Positions 17,359-27,625 of a DNA stretch of 44,627 nt are shown piece after piece. The DNA comes from an uncultured Actinomycetes bacterium (GTDB lineage Bacteria > Actinomycetota > Acidimicrobiia > Acidimicrobiales > RAAP-2), in contig CAIUMH010000048.1 in the NCBI GenBank assembly GCA_903900235.1, positions 1 through 44,627 of the forward strand, written 5' to 3'. Positions within the stretch are counted from its first letter, which is position 1. Each line of letters opens with the position of its first letter. The notes beneath the pieces were generated by a model, which did no database searches, had not been told where the DNA came from, and saw only the letters and a list, made by a program, of their open reading frames with translations. The position numbers were made by a program, and so were the translations under genes.

Positions 17359-20300
17359 ATGACCACCCTTCCCGCCGACACCGACACTGACCACGCGACA
17401 GCGACGGCACGAAGCGAGAGTCGCCGCTGGCCCGGTCGGACGTGGTTGGCCGTTGAGGTTCTCATCTTGACCCTCTCGGCGTATCTTCCGCTCCTGCTGA
17501 CGCGACGGGGTGTCAGTACTCCGGATACGAAGACCTACTTGTATCTCAATCCTGGCCGATTCGTCCCACAGGTGGCTTCAATGTGGGATACGACCGTCGG
17601 GGCTGGCACCGTCACCCACGAGTACGTCGGCTATCTCTTCCCCATGGGCCCGTTCTTCTGGGGACTTCATGCCGCTCAGGTCCCACTCTGGGTGGCCCAG
17701 CGGCTCTGGCTGGGATCAATCCTCTTCGCCGCCGGCACCGGTGTCGCCTACCTCTGCCGTCGAATCAACCTCACCGGACCAGCAGCCCTCGTCGCGGGCC
17801 TCCTCTACATGCTGTCGCCGTATCTCCTCCAGTACGCCGGTCGTATCTCGGTCATTCTCTTGCCGTGGGCTGGCCTTCCGTGGTTGCTCGCCTTCACCAT
17901 GCTGGCGCTGCGTCGTGGCGGCTGGCGCTACCCCGCACTCTTTGCTCTCGTCGTTCTCACGGTCAGCTCGATCAACGCCTCCTCGATCATCTACGTGGGT
18001 CTCGCTCCCGTCCTGTGGATTCTGTTTGCTCTTTGCGTCCAACGCTCGGTCTCTCTTCGGCGGGCACTCATCACCACCGCGCAGATCGGTGTGCTGACAG
18101 TGGCGGTCAGCATCTGGTGGATCGTCGGTCTCGCCATCGAAGCCGGCTACGGCGTAAACGTCCTCAAGTACACCGAGACCGTCTCCGCCACCTCAGGCAG
18201 CTCGAGTGCCGCCGAGATTATTCGGGGACTCGGCTATTGGTACTTCTACGGTTTCGACCGCCTTGGACCATGGACCGAGTCCTCGGTGGTCTACACCCAG
18301 CATCTCCACGCGCTGATCCTGTCCTACGGGCCGCCGTTGCTTGCGCTGGTTGCCGCTGCCTTCTTTCGCTGGAGGCTCCGTGCGTACTTCATCCTCCTGA
18401 TTGTTGTCGGCATGATGTGGTCCGTGGGGGCACACCCCTACGACAGCCCGACACCCTTCGGTGGACTGCTCAAGACCTTCATGACCACTACGACTGCCGG
18501 TCTCGCCATGCGCTCGACCGATCGAGCCACTCCTCTGGTGATCCTCGGACTCGCCGTCCTGCTCGGGGCAGGCCTCTGCGCGCTGTGGCGGAGGTTTCCA
18601 AGAGTTTCGGTGCCCGTTGCCCTGCTCTGCATCGTGATCATCCTGGCGAACGCCGCTCCGATTGCCCGAGGCGACACCATCGCCAACAATTTCTCTCAAC
18701 CCGATCACCTCCCTCGGTCAGAGCAGGCGGCCATCGGGTATCTCAATAGCGTGAATCCCGGGACTCGGGTGATGGCCATCCCCGGCAATGACTTCGCCTC
18801 GTTCCGATGGGGCAACACCGTCGATGCCCCTCAGCCCGCCTTCCTGACGAGGCCATTCCTGATCCACGAGCAGCAGGTGATGGGTTCGATGGCGACTGCA
18901 GACATGCTCTATGCCCTCGATGATCCGATCCAACAGGCCACCGCAAACCCCGCATCATTCGCTCCGATCGCCAGACTCATGAGCGTCGGAAACCTGCTCG
19001 TCGAGTACGACACGCAGTACGAGCATTTCGGTCAGCCCCATCCACTCACTGTCGCCTCATTGCTCTCCCCAACGCCGACTGGGTTGACCGGCCCGGTCAA
19101 CTTCGGTAAGCCGTCGGTCAATCGATCCATGTTCTCGACGCTCGACGAACAGGATCTTGCAGCTCCTGATCCGAATCGCAAACTCCCGAAGCTGGCCGTT
19201 TACGGAGTCACTGCCCCTCGACCACTGCTTCGCACGGAGTCCTCCGCTGGGGCGCTGGTGGTGGCTGGGGATGGTACGGGTCTCGTCAATCTCGCCCCCA
19301 CAGGACTACTCGACACCAATAGCTCTGTGTTCTATTCGGGAACACTCGCCAACGAAAAGGCACGGCTCCACGCACTGGCGTCCAATGGCGCCGCTCTCGT
19401 CATCACTGATTCGAATCGCAAGCAGGGATTTCGCTGGGACACGATCTCCTCGACAGCCGGGGCGACGGAGACTGCAACAGAGGACCCCCGTCGGACGGAC
19501 CCGACCGATGCCCCCATCGAACTGTTCCCGGCTGCACGTCTGAGCGCCAAGACGATGGCAACGTACCTGGGAGCGACGAGTGTGAGTGCCAGCAGCTACG
19601 GATCCCCCTTCTCGTTCATCCCTGAAGATCGCGCCTTCAGCGCCCTCGATGGAAATTTTGACACTGCATGGAGAACCGGGATCTTCGCCAATCCGCGTGG
19701 ACAGTGGTGGCGTGTCGCATTCGCTCAGCCGGTGACGACGGATCACATACGTCTTGTTCAGCCGCAGAACGGATCGGTCTCGCGGTGGATCACCAAGGTG
19801 GGACTCTCCTTCGACGGTGGGCCTATCGAGAAGGTTGATCTCACCGCAATATCGAGAGCTTCCACTGGACAATCGGTCAACTTTCCGAGTCGATCCTTCC
19901 GTAGCCTCAAGATCACCATCTTGCATACCAGTAACGACAAGGCCCGTGGCTCTGCCGCTGCCGAAGTCGGATTCGCCGAGGTGCAGATCCCCGGTCACAC
20001 CGTGACCGAGGTCCTCACCATGCCCACAGATCTGACTCGCTCTATCGGGAGCGCCTCAATCGCCAACCGCTTGACGCTTTCGATGACCCGGTGGAGGTCC
20101 AGCCCGTATCCGACCAGGTTTGACGCAGAACCCACCATTGAGCGCTTGGTAACAATTCCTACGGCGCGTCGCTTCACACTCTCAGGCGCTGCCACTCTGT
20201 CCACGCTGATCCCCGATGATCAGATCGACCGACTGATCGGTCGGCCTGCCGGGACGGCTGGACAGGTCGACGCCTATTCGAGCGGACGGCTACCAGGATC

Positions 20301-22065
20301 GCTCTCCAATCGAGCCTCGACGACCCTCGACCACGATCCGTCGACCTACTGGCAACCCGGGTTCGCCACTGCGAGGGCCAAGGACTCTTGGCTCCAGTAC
20401 AACCTTGCCCAACCAACCACGATCTCGCAGCTGCCCATCACGATCGTCAACGATGGTCGCCATTCGGTGCCGACCTCCGTGACCATCCTCACTGAACAGG
20501 GCAGCCGGACGCTGACCATTCCTCCGGTGGCAGATCAGAAGACCCCTGGGGCAACGGTGGCTGTGTCTCTCGCCGTCAATCCACCACTTACTGGGCGTCA
20601 GGTTCGTCTGACGTTCCCCACGTTCCGTAAGGTCTCGTCGGCCAGTTTCAACACCACCATCCCACTCGATCGTCCAATCGGTATCGCCGAAGTTGGGCTG
20701 CCGGGAACGATCGCACCAACGATCCCATCGGCCGTCCCTTCCAATTGTCGCTCTGATCTTCTCTCCATCGATGGAGCCCCAATCGACCTAGCTATCTCAG
20801 GGTCCACCACTGATGCTGTTCGCCTCCGTCCGCTCACGATCGAGCCGTGCGGTAACTCGATCGGCGGCATTGACCTCACTGCTGGTCGCCATGTGATCTC
20901 GACCGCTCTTGGTCATCAACCCACCACCGGATGGAACCTCGACCAGGTGACCCTCGATTCAGCACCCGGAGGAGCGGCCGGGCCGGCCCCGGTGGCCGGA
21001 TTAATCCCAGCCACGACCGCTGGATTCGCACCAACCAGCACCACGCATCTCGACACCACGACCGGCACGATCACCGCCCATCAGGTCACCGGTCCCTTCG
21101 AGGTGGTGCTTGGGGAGAGCATCAACACCGGATGGACCGCCACCGCCACCGTGCTCGACCCCCATGGTCGACCCGGGCGGAAGATTGACCTCGGCACTCC
21201 AGAGCTCATCGATGGCTATGCCAATGGATGGCATGTGACGAAGGCCAACCTCTCTGCGCTTGGTGCCGACTCCTCGCCCGGACATCCACCCACCTCGGTC
21301 CGCATCGATCTTCGATGGACACCGCAGTCCTCGATGAATATCGCACTGGCACTCTCCGCGGTCGCCTCATGTGCGTGCCTCGTGCTGGTGGCGGTTCCCC
21401 GTCGTCGGCGCCGCCGATCGGCCGATGTCCAGGCTGAAACAACCCGAAGCGAAAGCCAAGACAATGAGGCAGTCGAGCGACCGTTGACCCGCCAGCAGAT
21501 CCAATCGTTGCGCCGGGCTCACGCCGACAGTGTTCCCACCCGAGATCGGGATTCACTCGGATCAGGTGACCTCGTGCTCCCCCTCCTGGTGTCGCCCCCG
21601 GAGCCCCCGGTGTTGATCTCTCCAATCACACCATCGATCCGACGACCGTCCTGGATCGTCATCGTCCTCGCTGCGCTGTTCGCTGGCGGTTTGGCTGCTG
21701 CGGTGTCGACTGCACTCTGCGCCCTCGTGGTTGGGACCTCAGTGGCGCTGTGCCTTGCGGTGCGTCACCTTCGAGCTCTCCCTGGCCTGGTTGCGATCGG
21801 CTTCTTTGTGGCAGCCGTGGTGAACGTGATCCGCCTTCAGTCCATTGAGCACTTCGGTCCCGGCGACTGGCCGAGCCACTTCACCTCTGCCGGTGCGCTG
21901 ATGTGGGTGGCCATCGTGCTTGTGGGGGCCGACGGTGTCATCGGGGCTCTTGGTGACTCGCCTCCACAGGCACGGGGCGATGCTCGATACGCCGAAACTC
22001 AGGACCCATCCGTCGAGGCCACGTCGACAGACGAATCGCTGCCTGAGGACAACACGGACGACTAG
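17359..22065 (+). CDS. AftD-like alpha-(1->3)-arabinofuranosyltransferase (DUF3367 family), GT-C fold
   Basis: A 1568-residue integral membrane transferase. Mycobacterial AftD adds arabinofuranose from decaprenyl-phosphoarabinose to envelope arabinan outside the cell. The N-terminal half shows the family signature: a first membrane helix, then STPDTKTYLYLNPGRF with the GT-C acidic residue at about D56, a conserved Trp-Asp, and EYVGYLFPMGPFFW at about 88-102. Many membrane helices follow to about residue 440. Two discoidin/F5-8C-like carbohydrate-binding regions are likely near residues 740-880 and 960-1110. A helix near 1327-1347 is followed by six arginines, a polar linker, and three or four further helices (1433-1530). 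The protein is longer than mycobacterial AftD, which I recall as about 1400 residues. ATG 17359 is chosen because the frame's earlier start overlaps the divergent methyltransferase; its ribosome site is weak. Donor and acceptor here are inferred. Confidence 0.85.
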   Translation: MTTLPADTDTDHATATARSESRRWPGRTWLAVEVLILTLSAYLPLLLTRRGVSTPDTKTYLYLNPGRFVPQVASMWDTTVGAGTVTHEYVGYLFPMGPFFWGLHAAQVPLWVAQRLWLGSILFAAGTGVAYLCRRINLTGPAALVAGLLYMLSPYLLQYAGRISVILLPWAGLPWLLAFTMLALRRGGWRYPALFALVVLTVSSINASSIIYVGLAPVLWILFALCVQRSVSLRRALITTAQIGVLTVAVSIWWIVGLAIEAGYGVNVLKYTETVSATSGSSSAAEIIRGLGYWYFYGFDRLGPWTESSVVYTQHLHALILSYGPPLLALVAAAFFRWRLRAYFILLIVVGMMWSVGAHPYDSPTPFGGLLKTFMTTTTAGLAMRSTDRATPLVILGLAVLLGAGLCALWRRFPRVSVPVALLCIVIILANAAPIARGDTIANNFSQPDHLPRSEQAAIGYLNSVNPGTRVMAIPGNDFASFRWGNTVDAPQPAFLTRPFLIHEQQVMGSMATADMLYALDDPIQQATANPASFAPIARLMSVGNLLVEYDTQYEHFGQPHPLTVASLLSPTPTGLTGPVNFGKPSVNRSMFSTLDEQDLAAPDPNRKLPKLAVYGVTAPRPLLRTESSAGALVVAGDGTGLVNLAPTGLLDTNSSVFYSGTLANEKARLHALASNGAALVITDSNRKQGFRWDTISSTAGATETATEDPRRTDPTDAPIELFPAARLSAKTMATYLGATSVSASSYGSPFSFIPEDRAFSALDGNFDTAWRTGIFANPRGQWWRVAFAQPVTTDHIRLVQPQNGSVSRWITKVGLSFDGGPIEKVDLTAISRASTGQSVNFPSRSFRSLKITILHTSNDKARGSAAAEVGFAEVQIPGHTVTEVLTMPTDLTRSIGSASIANRLTLSMTRWRSSPYPTRFDAEPTIERLVTIPTARRFTLSGAATLSTLIPDDQIDRLIGRPAGTAGQVDAYSSGRLPGSLSNRASTTLDHDPSTYWQPGFATARAKDSWLQYNLAQPTTISQLPITIVNDGRHSVPTSVTILTEQGSRTLTIPPVADQKTPGATVAVSLAVNPPLTGRQVRLTFPTFRKVSSASFNTTIPLDRPIGIAEVGLPGTIAPTIPSAVPSNCRSDLLSIDGAPIDLAISGSTTDAVRLRPLTIEPCGNSIGGIDLTAGRHVISTALGHQPTTGWNLDQVTLDSAPGGAAGPAPVAGLIPATTAGFAPTSTTHLDTTTGTITAHQVTGPFEVVLGESINTGWTATATVLDPHGRPGRKIDLGTPELIDGYANGWHVTKANLSALGADSSPGHPPTSVRIDLRWTPQSSMNIALALSAVASCACLVLVAVPRRRRRRSADVQAETTRSESQDNEAVERPLTRQQIQSLRRAHADSVPTRDRDSLGSGDLVLPLLVSPPEPPVLISPITPSIRRPSWIVIVLAALFAGGLAAAVSTALCALVVGTSVALCLAVRHLRALPGLVAIGFFVAAVVNVIRLQSIEHFGPGDWPSHFTSAGALMWVAIVLVGADGVIGALGDSPPQARGDARYAETQDPSVEATSTDESLPEDNTDD

Positions 22066-23252
22066 CGCTTCGACGAGATGGCCAACTGCTCGAGCGCCGT
22101 TTGCGCTGTCGCGTCCCAAGAGAAGTGTTCAGCCCACGAAAGCGCACCGTCCTGGAGCGTCCTTCGGAGTCGTTCATCGGTGAGAACCTCGATGATCCCA
22201 GTCGAAAGGGAACTCACATCATCGACGAGGATCCCTGAGTGGTAGTGGCTGACTGCATCACGATGGCCGGCAATATTGGTGGCCACACTCGGCGTGGCGC
22301 ACGCTGCCGCTTCCGTAAGCGTCATACCCCAGCCCTCGCGCAGTGAAGCTGACGCGACGACCCAAGCCTGTTGATACCACGAAATCAATTTGTCTTCCTC
22401 GACGAATCCGGGCATTGACAACCACGTGTCGGCACCCAGCGAGCGTCGAAGTGCCTCAAGAGCAGGCCGCTCATAGCCCTCGCCGATGATCACCGCTTCG
22501 AGGTCAGGCACCCGGCGGCGGACTTGCGCCAATTCCTTGATGAGCAGGTCGACTCGTTTGACCGGGACAAGGCGCCCGACGGCCACGACAAGTGGGCGAT
22601 CATGGCGGTTCGAGCCGGGTCGGTATCGACTCGAGATCCCAGGTGGAGCAACCACGACATGATCAGCCGAAAGGCGAAGTCGATCAACGATCTCGTCGCG
22701 TGATGATGCCGACAAGGTCACGATTCGCTCTCGACGGTAGAAGGGTGGAGCCAATCGACGTTCGATGGTGTCGCCGAGGGATCCGAGCAGTCCGGGCAGC
22801 GTCATTTGCCACATCTCGTCGTGCACATGGTGCAGCACTGTGATGCGAGGTCCCCGGAACCACACTGGACTGAAAAAGGGCATCCCGTTCCAGATCTCGA
22901 CCATGGCCGAACCCGGGTCTCGACGGGTCGACAGCCCTCCACCGATCACCGAGGGGAACACTCCGTAGCGTCCACTGCGACGTTCGGCGCGGTATCCACT
23001 GCGTTGCACCGACGAACCTTGGCCGGCGATCCCAGACGTGCGCTGGGTCACCTCGATTCCAGCAGCCGCCCATCGCTTAGCGATCTCATGGGCGTGCAGC
23101 TCAGATCCTCCAGCCTCTGGATCATCAAGATCCCGCCAGGCCACCATGTGGATTCGTTCAATGCCGGAGCCAGAGGCAATCTCCGCCAACCGACCAGGAC
23201 CGGTACTGACGAACCGATCCTCAGGGCTGTCGGTGCTGCCACGATCTTCCAC
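22062..23252 (-). CDS. GT4-family glycosyltransferase
   Basis: A 396-residue GT-B glycosyltransferase, predicted to act at the inner face of the membrane with a nucleotide-sugar donor. The N-terminal domain begins at about residue 34 with IHMVAWRDLDDPEAGGSE, a loop typical of this family, and LHHVHDEMW follows. The C-terminal domain starts at VVAVGRLVPVKR and has the E-x7-E donor site in REGWGMTLTEAAACATP. The start is GTG 23252, so about 30 residues precede the core; a later start is possible. The gene converges on the AftD-like gene and the two share a CTAG, each ending in TAG. The flippase gene is 60 bp upstream in the same direction. Confidence 0.85.
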   Translation of the reverse strand: MEDRGSTDSPEDRFVSTGPGRLAEIASGSGIERIHMVAWRDLDDPEAGGSELHAHEIAKRWAAAGIEVTQRTSGIAGQGSSVQRSGYRAERRSGRYGVFPSVIGGGLSTRRDPGSAMVEIWNGMPFFSPVWFRGPRITVLHHVHDEMWQMTLPGLLGSLGDTIERRLAPPFYRRERIVTLSASSRDEIVDRLRLSADHVVVAPPGISSRYRPGSNRHDRPLVVAVGRLVPVKRVDLLIKELAQVRRRVPDLEAVIIGEGYERPALEALRRSLGADTWLSMPGFVEEDKLISWYQQAWVVASASLREGWGMTLTEAAACATPSVATNIAGHRDAVSHYHSGILVDDVSSLSTGIIEVLTDERLRRTLQDGALSWAEHFSWDATAQTALEQLAISSKR

Positions 23253-23312
23253 GGTTGTCCGCCATCTCCGGATGCTCAGGTGAAACGCCGAGGATAGTAG
23301 GACGGGCGCCGA

Positions 23313-24863
23313 TCAGGGAGAGATGACCGGTCGCTTCTTTCGGTGAAGGGTCACGAAGCTCGCAATCACCACACCAAGTAAGACGACTTGGACGATCAGG
23401 TCATTGCGGGCGGTCGTCACTGGACTCCCATGCGCGATCACCACAGCGACAGTGGCACTTACTGCCCCGACGAGCAGCAGCAGTGAGATCCAGCGCCATC
23501 CGATCGCCAAAAGGTACATGGTCAAGATCACCGTGAAGCTCAGGCACACCATGGCCACCACGAGCGGAGCGAAGGCCTCTTGAGCGCCGAGATAGCGCGG
23601 CGAGAACACCAGTCGCAGCAGCAACGAGGGGAAGAACTCAGAGACGATCAATAGAAGACCCGCAGGGACACTGAGCAGCAACAATGCCACCGCCGCCTGA
23701 CGCAGTGCGTGGCTCCCCTGTCGCCAACGGATAGCGGCTTCCGGCAGGAGATAGCTTCCGAGGACCACGGCTCCGTAGACGATGGCCTTGGACGCCACCG
23801 AGACCGCTGCATACGAACCACTCATCCCAGGATTGTCGCGACCGAGGACGATCACATCGACATTCTGAAGCACGGCAAGCATGGCAAGCACGCTGAGGGC
23901 CACCGTGAGGTCAAGGATCATCTCAACCTTGAGTCCTCGGGGCGCCACCATGCGGGGGTCGCTCTTGAGATGGTGCAACCAGACACGGCCCGCCACAATC
24001 GGATGCTGGACCCGCTTGGCAGCGCGGCTGAGTGGACTCTGCGGTGCGCCCTCCCCGAGTTCATGGTCCCAGGCCCGATCAGCCGACACCCTTGCCTGGA
24101 CGGCTGTCACGATCTCTGCCAACAGGACGCCCACTGCGATCCCCGAGGCACCGGTTCCCAGCGCCACGAACCCAATGATGCCGATCGTCCGTGCTCCTCC
24201 CTCAACCACCAGGTTCACGGCCAGCGTCCGATAATCACGGTGGGCCTGCAGGAGCCCACGATCGATGGAGAGAAGGATCCACACTGCTCCGGCCCCCACG
24301 ATGGCCACGACGCCGACGGCATTGGGTTGGTTGAGCAGCGAAGCCACCCACTCGCCGGCGATGACCATCACCACGAAGAACGCTGCGGTCACCAAGGTGC
24401 CCTGAGTATGGAGCCGCCGAGCCCAGTCACGCACCCGATTTGCATCGCCCGCCGTAGTCCACATCGTCACACGGCGGACGATGGCCACGATGATCGCTGA
24501 TCCGGGCATTGAGATGATCAGGAAGATTCCGGTCAGCTGATTCAGCAGCCCATAGTCGCGCGTCGTGAGAGCCCGAGCCACCAACACCGTGACCACGACG
24601 TTGATGCCATTGGCGAAGACACCGGCCAATGCCAGCGGGCCCGCCTGGAGGATCCCTGAACGGACAGAGTCGGACCCCACCTGCTCCTGCGTTGTCCCGC
24701 CAGGAAGCAGCAACTCTCCACCGAGAGACGGAGTGGGACCACCGGGTGACAGAGCGATGCTGCCCACCAGTCCTTCTGCCGCCGCCTCGAGCGCCTCAAG
24801 AGCCGATGGGGACTCGGAATCTCCATCGACTTGCGAGTGTGACGGCGTGTCGGCGTCAGACAT
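23313..24863 (-). CDS. MOP-superfamily polysaccharide flippase (Wzx-like)
   Basis: A 516-residue multi-pass membrane protein resembling oligosaccharide flippases, which move lipid-linked glycans to the outer face. A hydrophilic N-terminal tail of about 70 residues (Ser/Glu/Gly-rich) precedes the core. The core then has about 12-14 hydrophobic segments. Typical features are LALAGVFANGINVVVTVL followed by ARALTTRDYGLLNQ, and the mid-protein LQNVDVIVLGRDNPG with SVASKAIVYGAVVL. ATG 24863 has a GGGGGAG about 11 nt upstream. It lies between the GT4 gene and the FAD oxidoreductase gene, with short gaps, consistent with a glycan assembly operon. It could equally be a MurJ-like paralogue, but the context favours Wzx. 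Confidence 0.82.
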   Translation of the reverse strand: MSDADTPSHSQVDGDSESPSALEALEAAAEGLVGSIALSPGGPTPSLGGELLLPGGTTQEQVGSDSVRSGILQAGPLALAGVFANGINVVVTVLVARALTTRDYGLLNQLTGIFLIISMPGSAIIVAIVRRVTMWTTAGDANRVRDWARRLHTQGTLVTAAFFVVMVIAGEWVASLLNQPNAVGVVAIVGAGAVWILLSIDRGLLQAHRDYRTLAVNLVVEGGARTIGIIGFVALGTGASGIAVGVLLAEIVTAVQARVSADRAWDHELGEGAPQSPLSRAAKRVQHPIVAGRVWLHHLKSDPRMVAPRGLKVEMILDLTVALSVLAMLAVLQNVDVIVLGRDNPGMSGSYAAVSVASKAIVYGAVVLGSYLLPEAAIRWRQGSHALRQAAVALLLLSVPAGLLLIVSEFFPSLLLRLVFSPRYLGAQEAFAPLVVAMVCLSFTVILTMYLLAIGWRWISLLLLVGAVSATVAVVIAHGSPVTTARNDLIVQVVLLGVVIASFVTLHRKKRPVISP

Positions 24864-24916
24864 GGTCGGCGTCGCTCCCCCACAGCTGCGGCCCCACTTG
24901 GACTTCGCTCATGGGC

Positions 24917-26410
24917 CTAGTGACCCGTGGTGCTGTCGCGCCGAGGAAGGATCGGAGCGTCGCGACCAGTTCCTCCAGTCGATGGGCCCGAGGCAGTCTC
25001 GTGGTATTCCTCTTCCACATTGACCGCCCAGATGTCGTGGTTGGCACCGTGCAGGTTTTCGACGGTCAGCATCGCTGTGTACATCGAGTGGTCCTGGTTG
25101 TTGTACTTGTGCATGCCGTTGCGGCCAACGAGATGGACGTTGGGAGCTTCGGCATCGATCCACGCACAGATCGTGGCCACATTGTCCTTGTACTCGAAGT
25201 CGTAGTAGGGATACGCCTTCGGGATACGCATCACGTAGCCCATTTCGACATCCTCGGCTCGGACGAGTCCGAGCGTCTCAAGCTCTTTCGACCCGAGGGC
25301 TATCAGTTCCTCGTCCGACATCGACCAGATGTGATCGTCCTCAAAGACGAAGTACTCGAGACCCAGGCACGTGCGGCCGTCCTTGACCATAAAGGGCGAC
25401 CAGGATCCGAAGTTCTGGATTCGGCCGACCTCGACCTCGGATGCGTGGATGTAGATCCAGTTGTCCGGAAAGCCCTTGTCTTCCGGGATGACCAAGGCAA
25501 CGGTCAGAAAGTCGCGGTAATGCAGATCATCCCCGGCTGCGAGCACAGGAGGCGGAGGAGCCGGGGCGAAGGCACGAACAAGGTGATTCATAGGCATCGT
25601 CGAGATCACATGGGCCACCTCATGGTCAACCTCTTGGCCGTCCGGCCCGACCACCGTCACCGAGGTCGCCATCCCCTCGGTCACGTTGATGGCGACCACG
25701 CGCGTCCTCATGGCGACGGTTCCTCCGGCGGCCTCCACCAGTTGCTGACAGCGCTCCCACATCATCCCCGGCCCGTACTTTGGGTACTGGAACTCCTCAA
25801 TGAGGCTGGTGATGTCCGTCTGCTTCCGCTTGGGTGTCAGGGCGTTGATGATGGCATTGCCAAGAGATAGACCCTTCACGCGCTGTGCCGCCCAGTCGGC
25901 CGGCATGTCCTTCACGGGAACGCCCCAGACTTTCTCGGTGTAGGTCTTGAAGAACCGCCGATAGAGGCGCCACCCAAAGCGAGCTACGAGCCAGTTCTCG
26001 TAATTCGACTGATCCTTGGGTGGGCGAATCTGGGCCCACGCATACGAAAGCACGCTGCGGATGGCCTCGAGGATCCCCATGTTGCGCAACGCATTCGACG
26101 CCTTCAACGGGTAGTCGTAATACTTGCCGTCGTAGAAAATCCGACTCATCCGGGGACGGAGCAGGAAGTCCTCGTCGGGCAGGATCTCATGCCAGAGATC
26201 CTCGACTGGCTGCACCTTGGTGAAGAAGCGATGGCCTCCAATGTCGAACCGCCAGCCATCTCGTTCGACAGTCCGGCTGATCCCTCCGACCACCTTGTCG
26301 GCCTCGAAGACAATGACCTTGTCTCCGCGCTTGACTAGCTCATAGGCGGCAGTCAGTCCCGCCGGCCCTGCGCCGATGATTGCAATTGGTAGGCCTTGGG
26401 GGCGGTCCAT
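24917..26410 (-). CDS. FAD-dependent oxidoreductase, UDP-galactopyranose-mutase / protoporphyrinogen-oxidase-like
   Basis: A 497-residue flavoprotein. The dinucleotide-binding [13 protein letters not shown] begins at residue 13 and is followed by the FAD ribose acid in VIVFEA, the GG motif ([22 protein letters not shown]), and a C-terminal FAD segment ([19 protein letters not shown]). The overall plan resembles amine-oxidase-fold proteins often encoded beside glycosyltransferases, and distantly UDP-galactopyranose mutase. I do not claim Glf activity. The tail after about residue 470 is polar and disordered. ATG 26410 has GAGGA 7-8 nt upstream. It is transcribed with the neighbouring glycosyltransferases, so a sugar-nucleotide or lipid-linked sugar substrate is likely but unproven. 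Confidence 0.8.
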   Translation of the reverse strand: MDRPQGLPIAIIGAGPAGLTAAYELVKRGDKVIVFEADKVVGGISRTVERDGWRFDIGGHRFFTKVQPVEDLWHEILPDEDFLLRPRMSRIFYDGKYYDYPLKASNALRNMGILEAIRSVLSYAWAQIRPPKDQSNYENWLVARFGWRLYRRFFKTYTEKVWGVPVKDMPADWAAQRVKGLSLGNAIINALTPKRKQTDITSLIEEFQYPKYGPGMMWERCQQLVEAAGGTVAMRTRVVAINVTEGMATSVTVVGPDGQEVDHEVAHVISTMPMNHLVRAFAPAPPPPVLAAGDDLHYRDFLTVALVIPEDKGFPDNWIYIHASEVEVGRIQNFGSWSPFMVKDGRTCLGLEYFVFEDDHIWSMSDEELIALGSKELETLGLVRAEDVEMGYVMRIPKAYPYYDFEYKDNVATICAWIDAEAPNVHLVGRNGMHKYNNQDHSMYTAMLTVENLHGANHDIWAVNVEEEYHETASGPSTGGTGRDAPILPRRDSTTGH

Positions 26411-26479
26411 GGGTGAATCCTCGCTGATGACGTCCGAAGAGACCTTAGTGCCGAGGCTCGGATGATTCCGGGAACCATC

Positions 26480-27625
26480 TCATGGAACGAGATAGTCAGC
26501 AAAGACCAGCACGCTCGTCAACGCCAAGCCCGCAGCCAAGACCAACAAGACACCGATCCGAACCGTTCTGCGGCCGAGCCAACCCGCCGCCACGAGAAAC
26601 AGGGTGGGAACGGCCAACAGGTAGCGCTCGAAACTGTCGAGGTTTTGTCCTCCCAGCGCCAAGGCCAAGATCCCGACCGCATAGACCGTTGCCGACAGCG
26701 GAAGTTTCCGAACTCCAAGCGCGACGGCCACCAGCGCCACCGCCACCCACGGAAGATGGAGGAGCGCACCAAGGTGGCCGTGGGCGGCCAAGGACACCCC
26801 ATGGAGGACTCCAGTGATCGGATTGGTCAGGCTCCCGTGGTGCCCAGCCTCGGTCTGCACTTTCAGCGGAGCCAACGCGTCGCCAAATGCGGATCGCACC
26901 CACAGGAGGTAGGCGCCAGCACCGAGCAACGGACTGCACAACGCAACGATCGAGGCCACCATTGCGACACCCGTGCTTCGCCGCCGCCACGCCTCAATGG
27001 CAATTGGGATGACAAGGAGGACGCCCACCGGACGGGTGGCACCGGCGAGCGCACCGAGGACGGCAATCACTAGCCAAGCTCCGGTGCTCGGCGACGACCG
27101 CCCGGCCGGTCGGTACACGACAGCCAAAGCCGCAGCGACGAGCACGACCAAGAGCGGCTCGGAATAGCCCAGCACCGTGGCAACGGCACCGGGCACAAGA
27201 CACAACAGCCAGATTGCTGTGGTCCTCCGCCGGGCATCGAAGGCCAAGGAGGCTCCCAATTGGTCAATGGCAATCAACGCTGCCCACCACAGGAGGCTCG
27301 CCCCTCCAACAAGCGCCCAGGACGTCGGCACGCCAAGGAGGTGGACCCCTCGAACCATCTCCGGCCACAGCGGGAAGAAGCGCGTGGACTCTCGACCGAG
27401 GGGAAGGTACCCATGGCCGGCGATGGCTCGGTACCAACCGGCGTCCCAGCCGAGCAGGCCTTGATCAATTCTCGACTGAGCAGTGGCCTTGTGGATCCAC
27501 CCATGCGCCACCGCCTGAGACGCCACGAGATACGCGCCCAGAACGAGGGCCCGAGAAGCCAACCAAGCAGGAGCCGTCGCCCGAAGCGACGCACTGAGTG
27601 ACGGCCGCCCGGACGCTGCGCTCAC
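26480..27625 (-). CDS. PIG-V-like mannosyltransferase family membrane protein
   Basis: A 381-residue GT-C-type membrane protein. The early loop has WDAGWYRAIAGHGY, matching the WD-x-WY-x-IA-x-xGY signature of PIG-V (GPI mannosyltransferase 2) relatives in bacteria, with the likely catalytic Asp. RFFPLWPEMVR follows, then about ten further hydrophobic helices and a Glu/Arg-containing SFERYLLAVP near the C-terminus. GTG 27625 overlaps the stop of the GT39-like gene as GTGA. The family uses polyprenyl-phosphate sugars on the outer face of the membrane. The sugar here is not shown by the sequence. Confidence 0.8.
   Translation of the reverse strand: MSAASGRPSLSASLRATAPAWLASRALVLGAYLVASQAVAHGWIHKATAQSRIDQGLLGWDAGWYRAIAGHGYLPLGRESTRFFPLWPEMVRGVHLLGVPTSWALVGGASLLWWAALIAIDQLGASLAFDARRRTTAIWLLCLVPGAVATVLGYSEPLLVVLVAAALAVVYRPAGRSSPSTGAWLVIAVLGALAGATRPVGVLLVIPIAIEAWRRRSTGVAMVASIVALCSPLLGAGAYLLWVRSAFGDALAPLKVQTEAGHHGSLTNPITGVLHGVSLAAHGHLGALLHLPWVAVALVAVALGVRKLPLSATVYAVGILALALGGQNLDSFERYLLAVPTLFLVAAGWLGRRTVRIGVLLVLAAGLALTSVLVFADYLVP

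Noticed and set aside
17583-18749. Second plus-strand frame of 388 codons inside the AftD-like gene.
   Set aside because: The AftD frame has conserved motifs over the same span; this one is an Arg/Ser/Pro-rich shadow.
24629-25870. Plus-strand ORF of 413 codons.
   Set aside because: Antisense to the flippase start and FAD oxidoreductase; His/Val/Asp-rich product typical of a complement of GC-biased codons.
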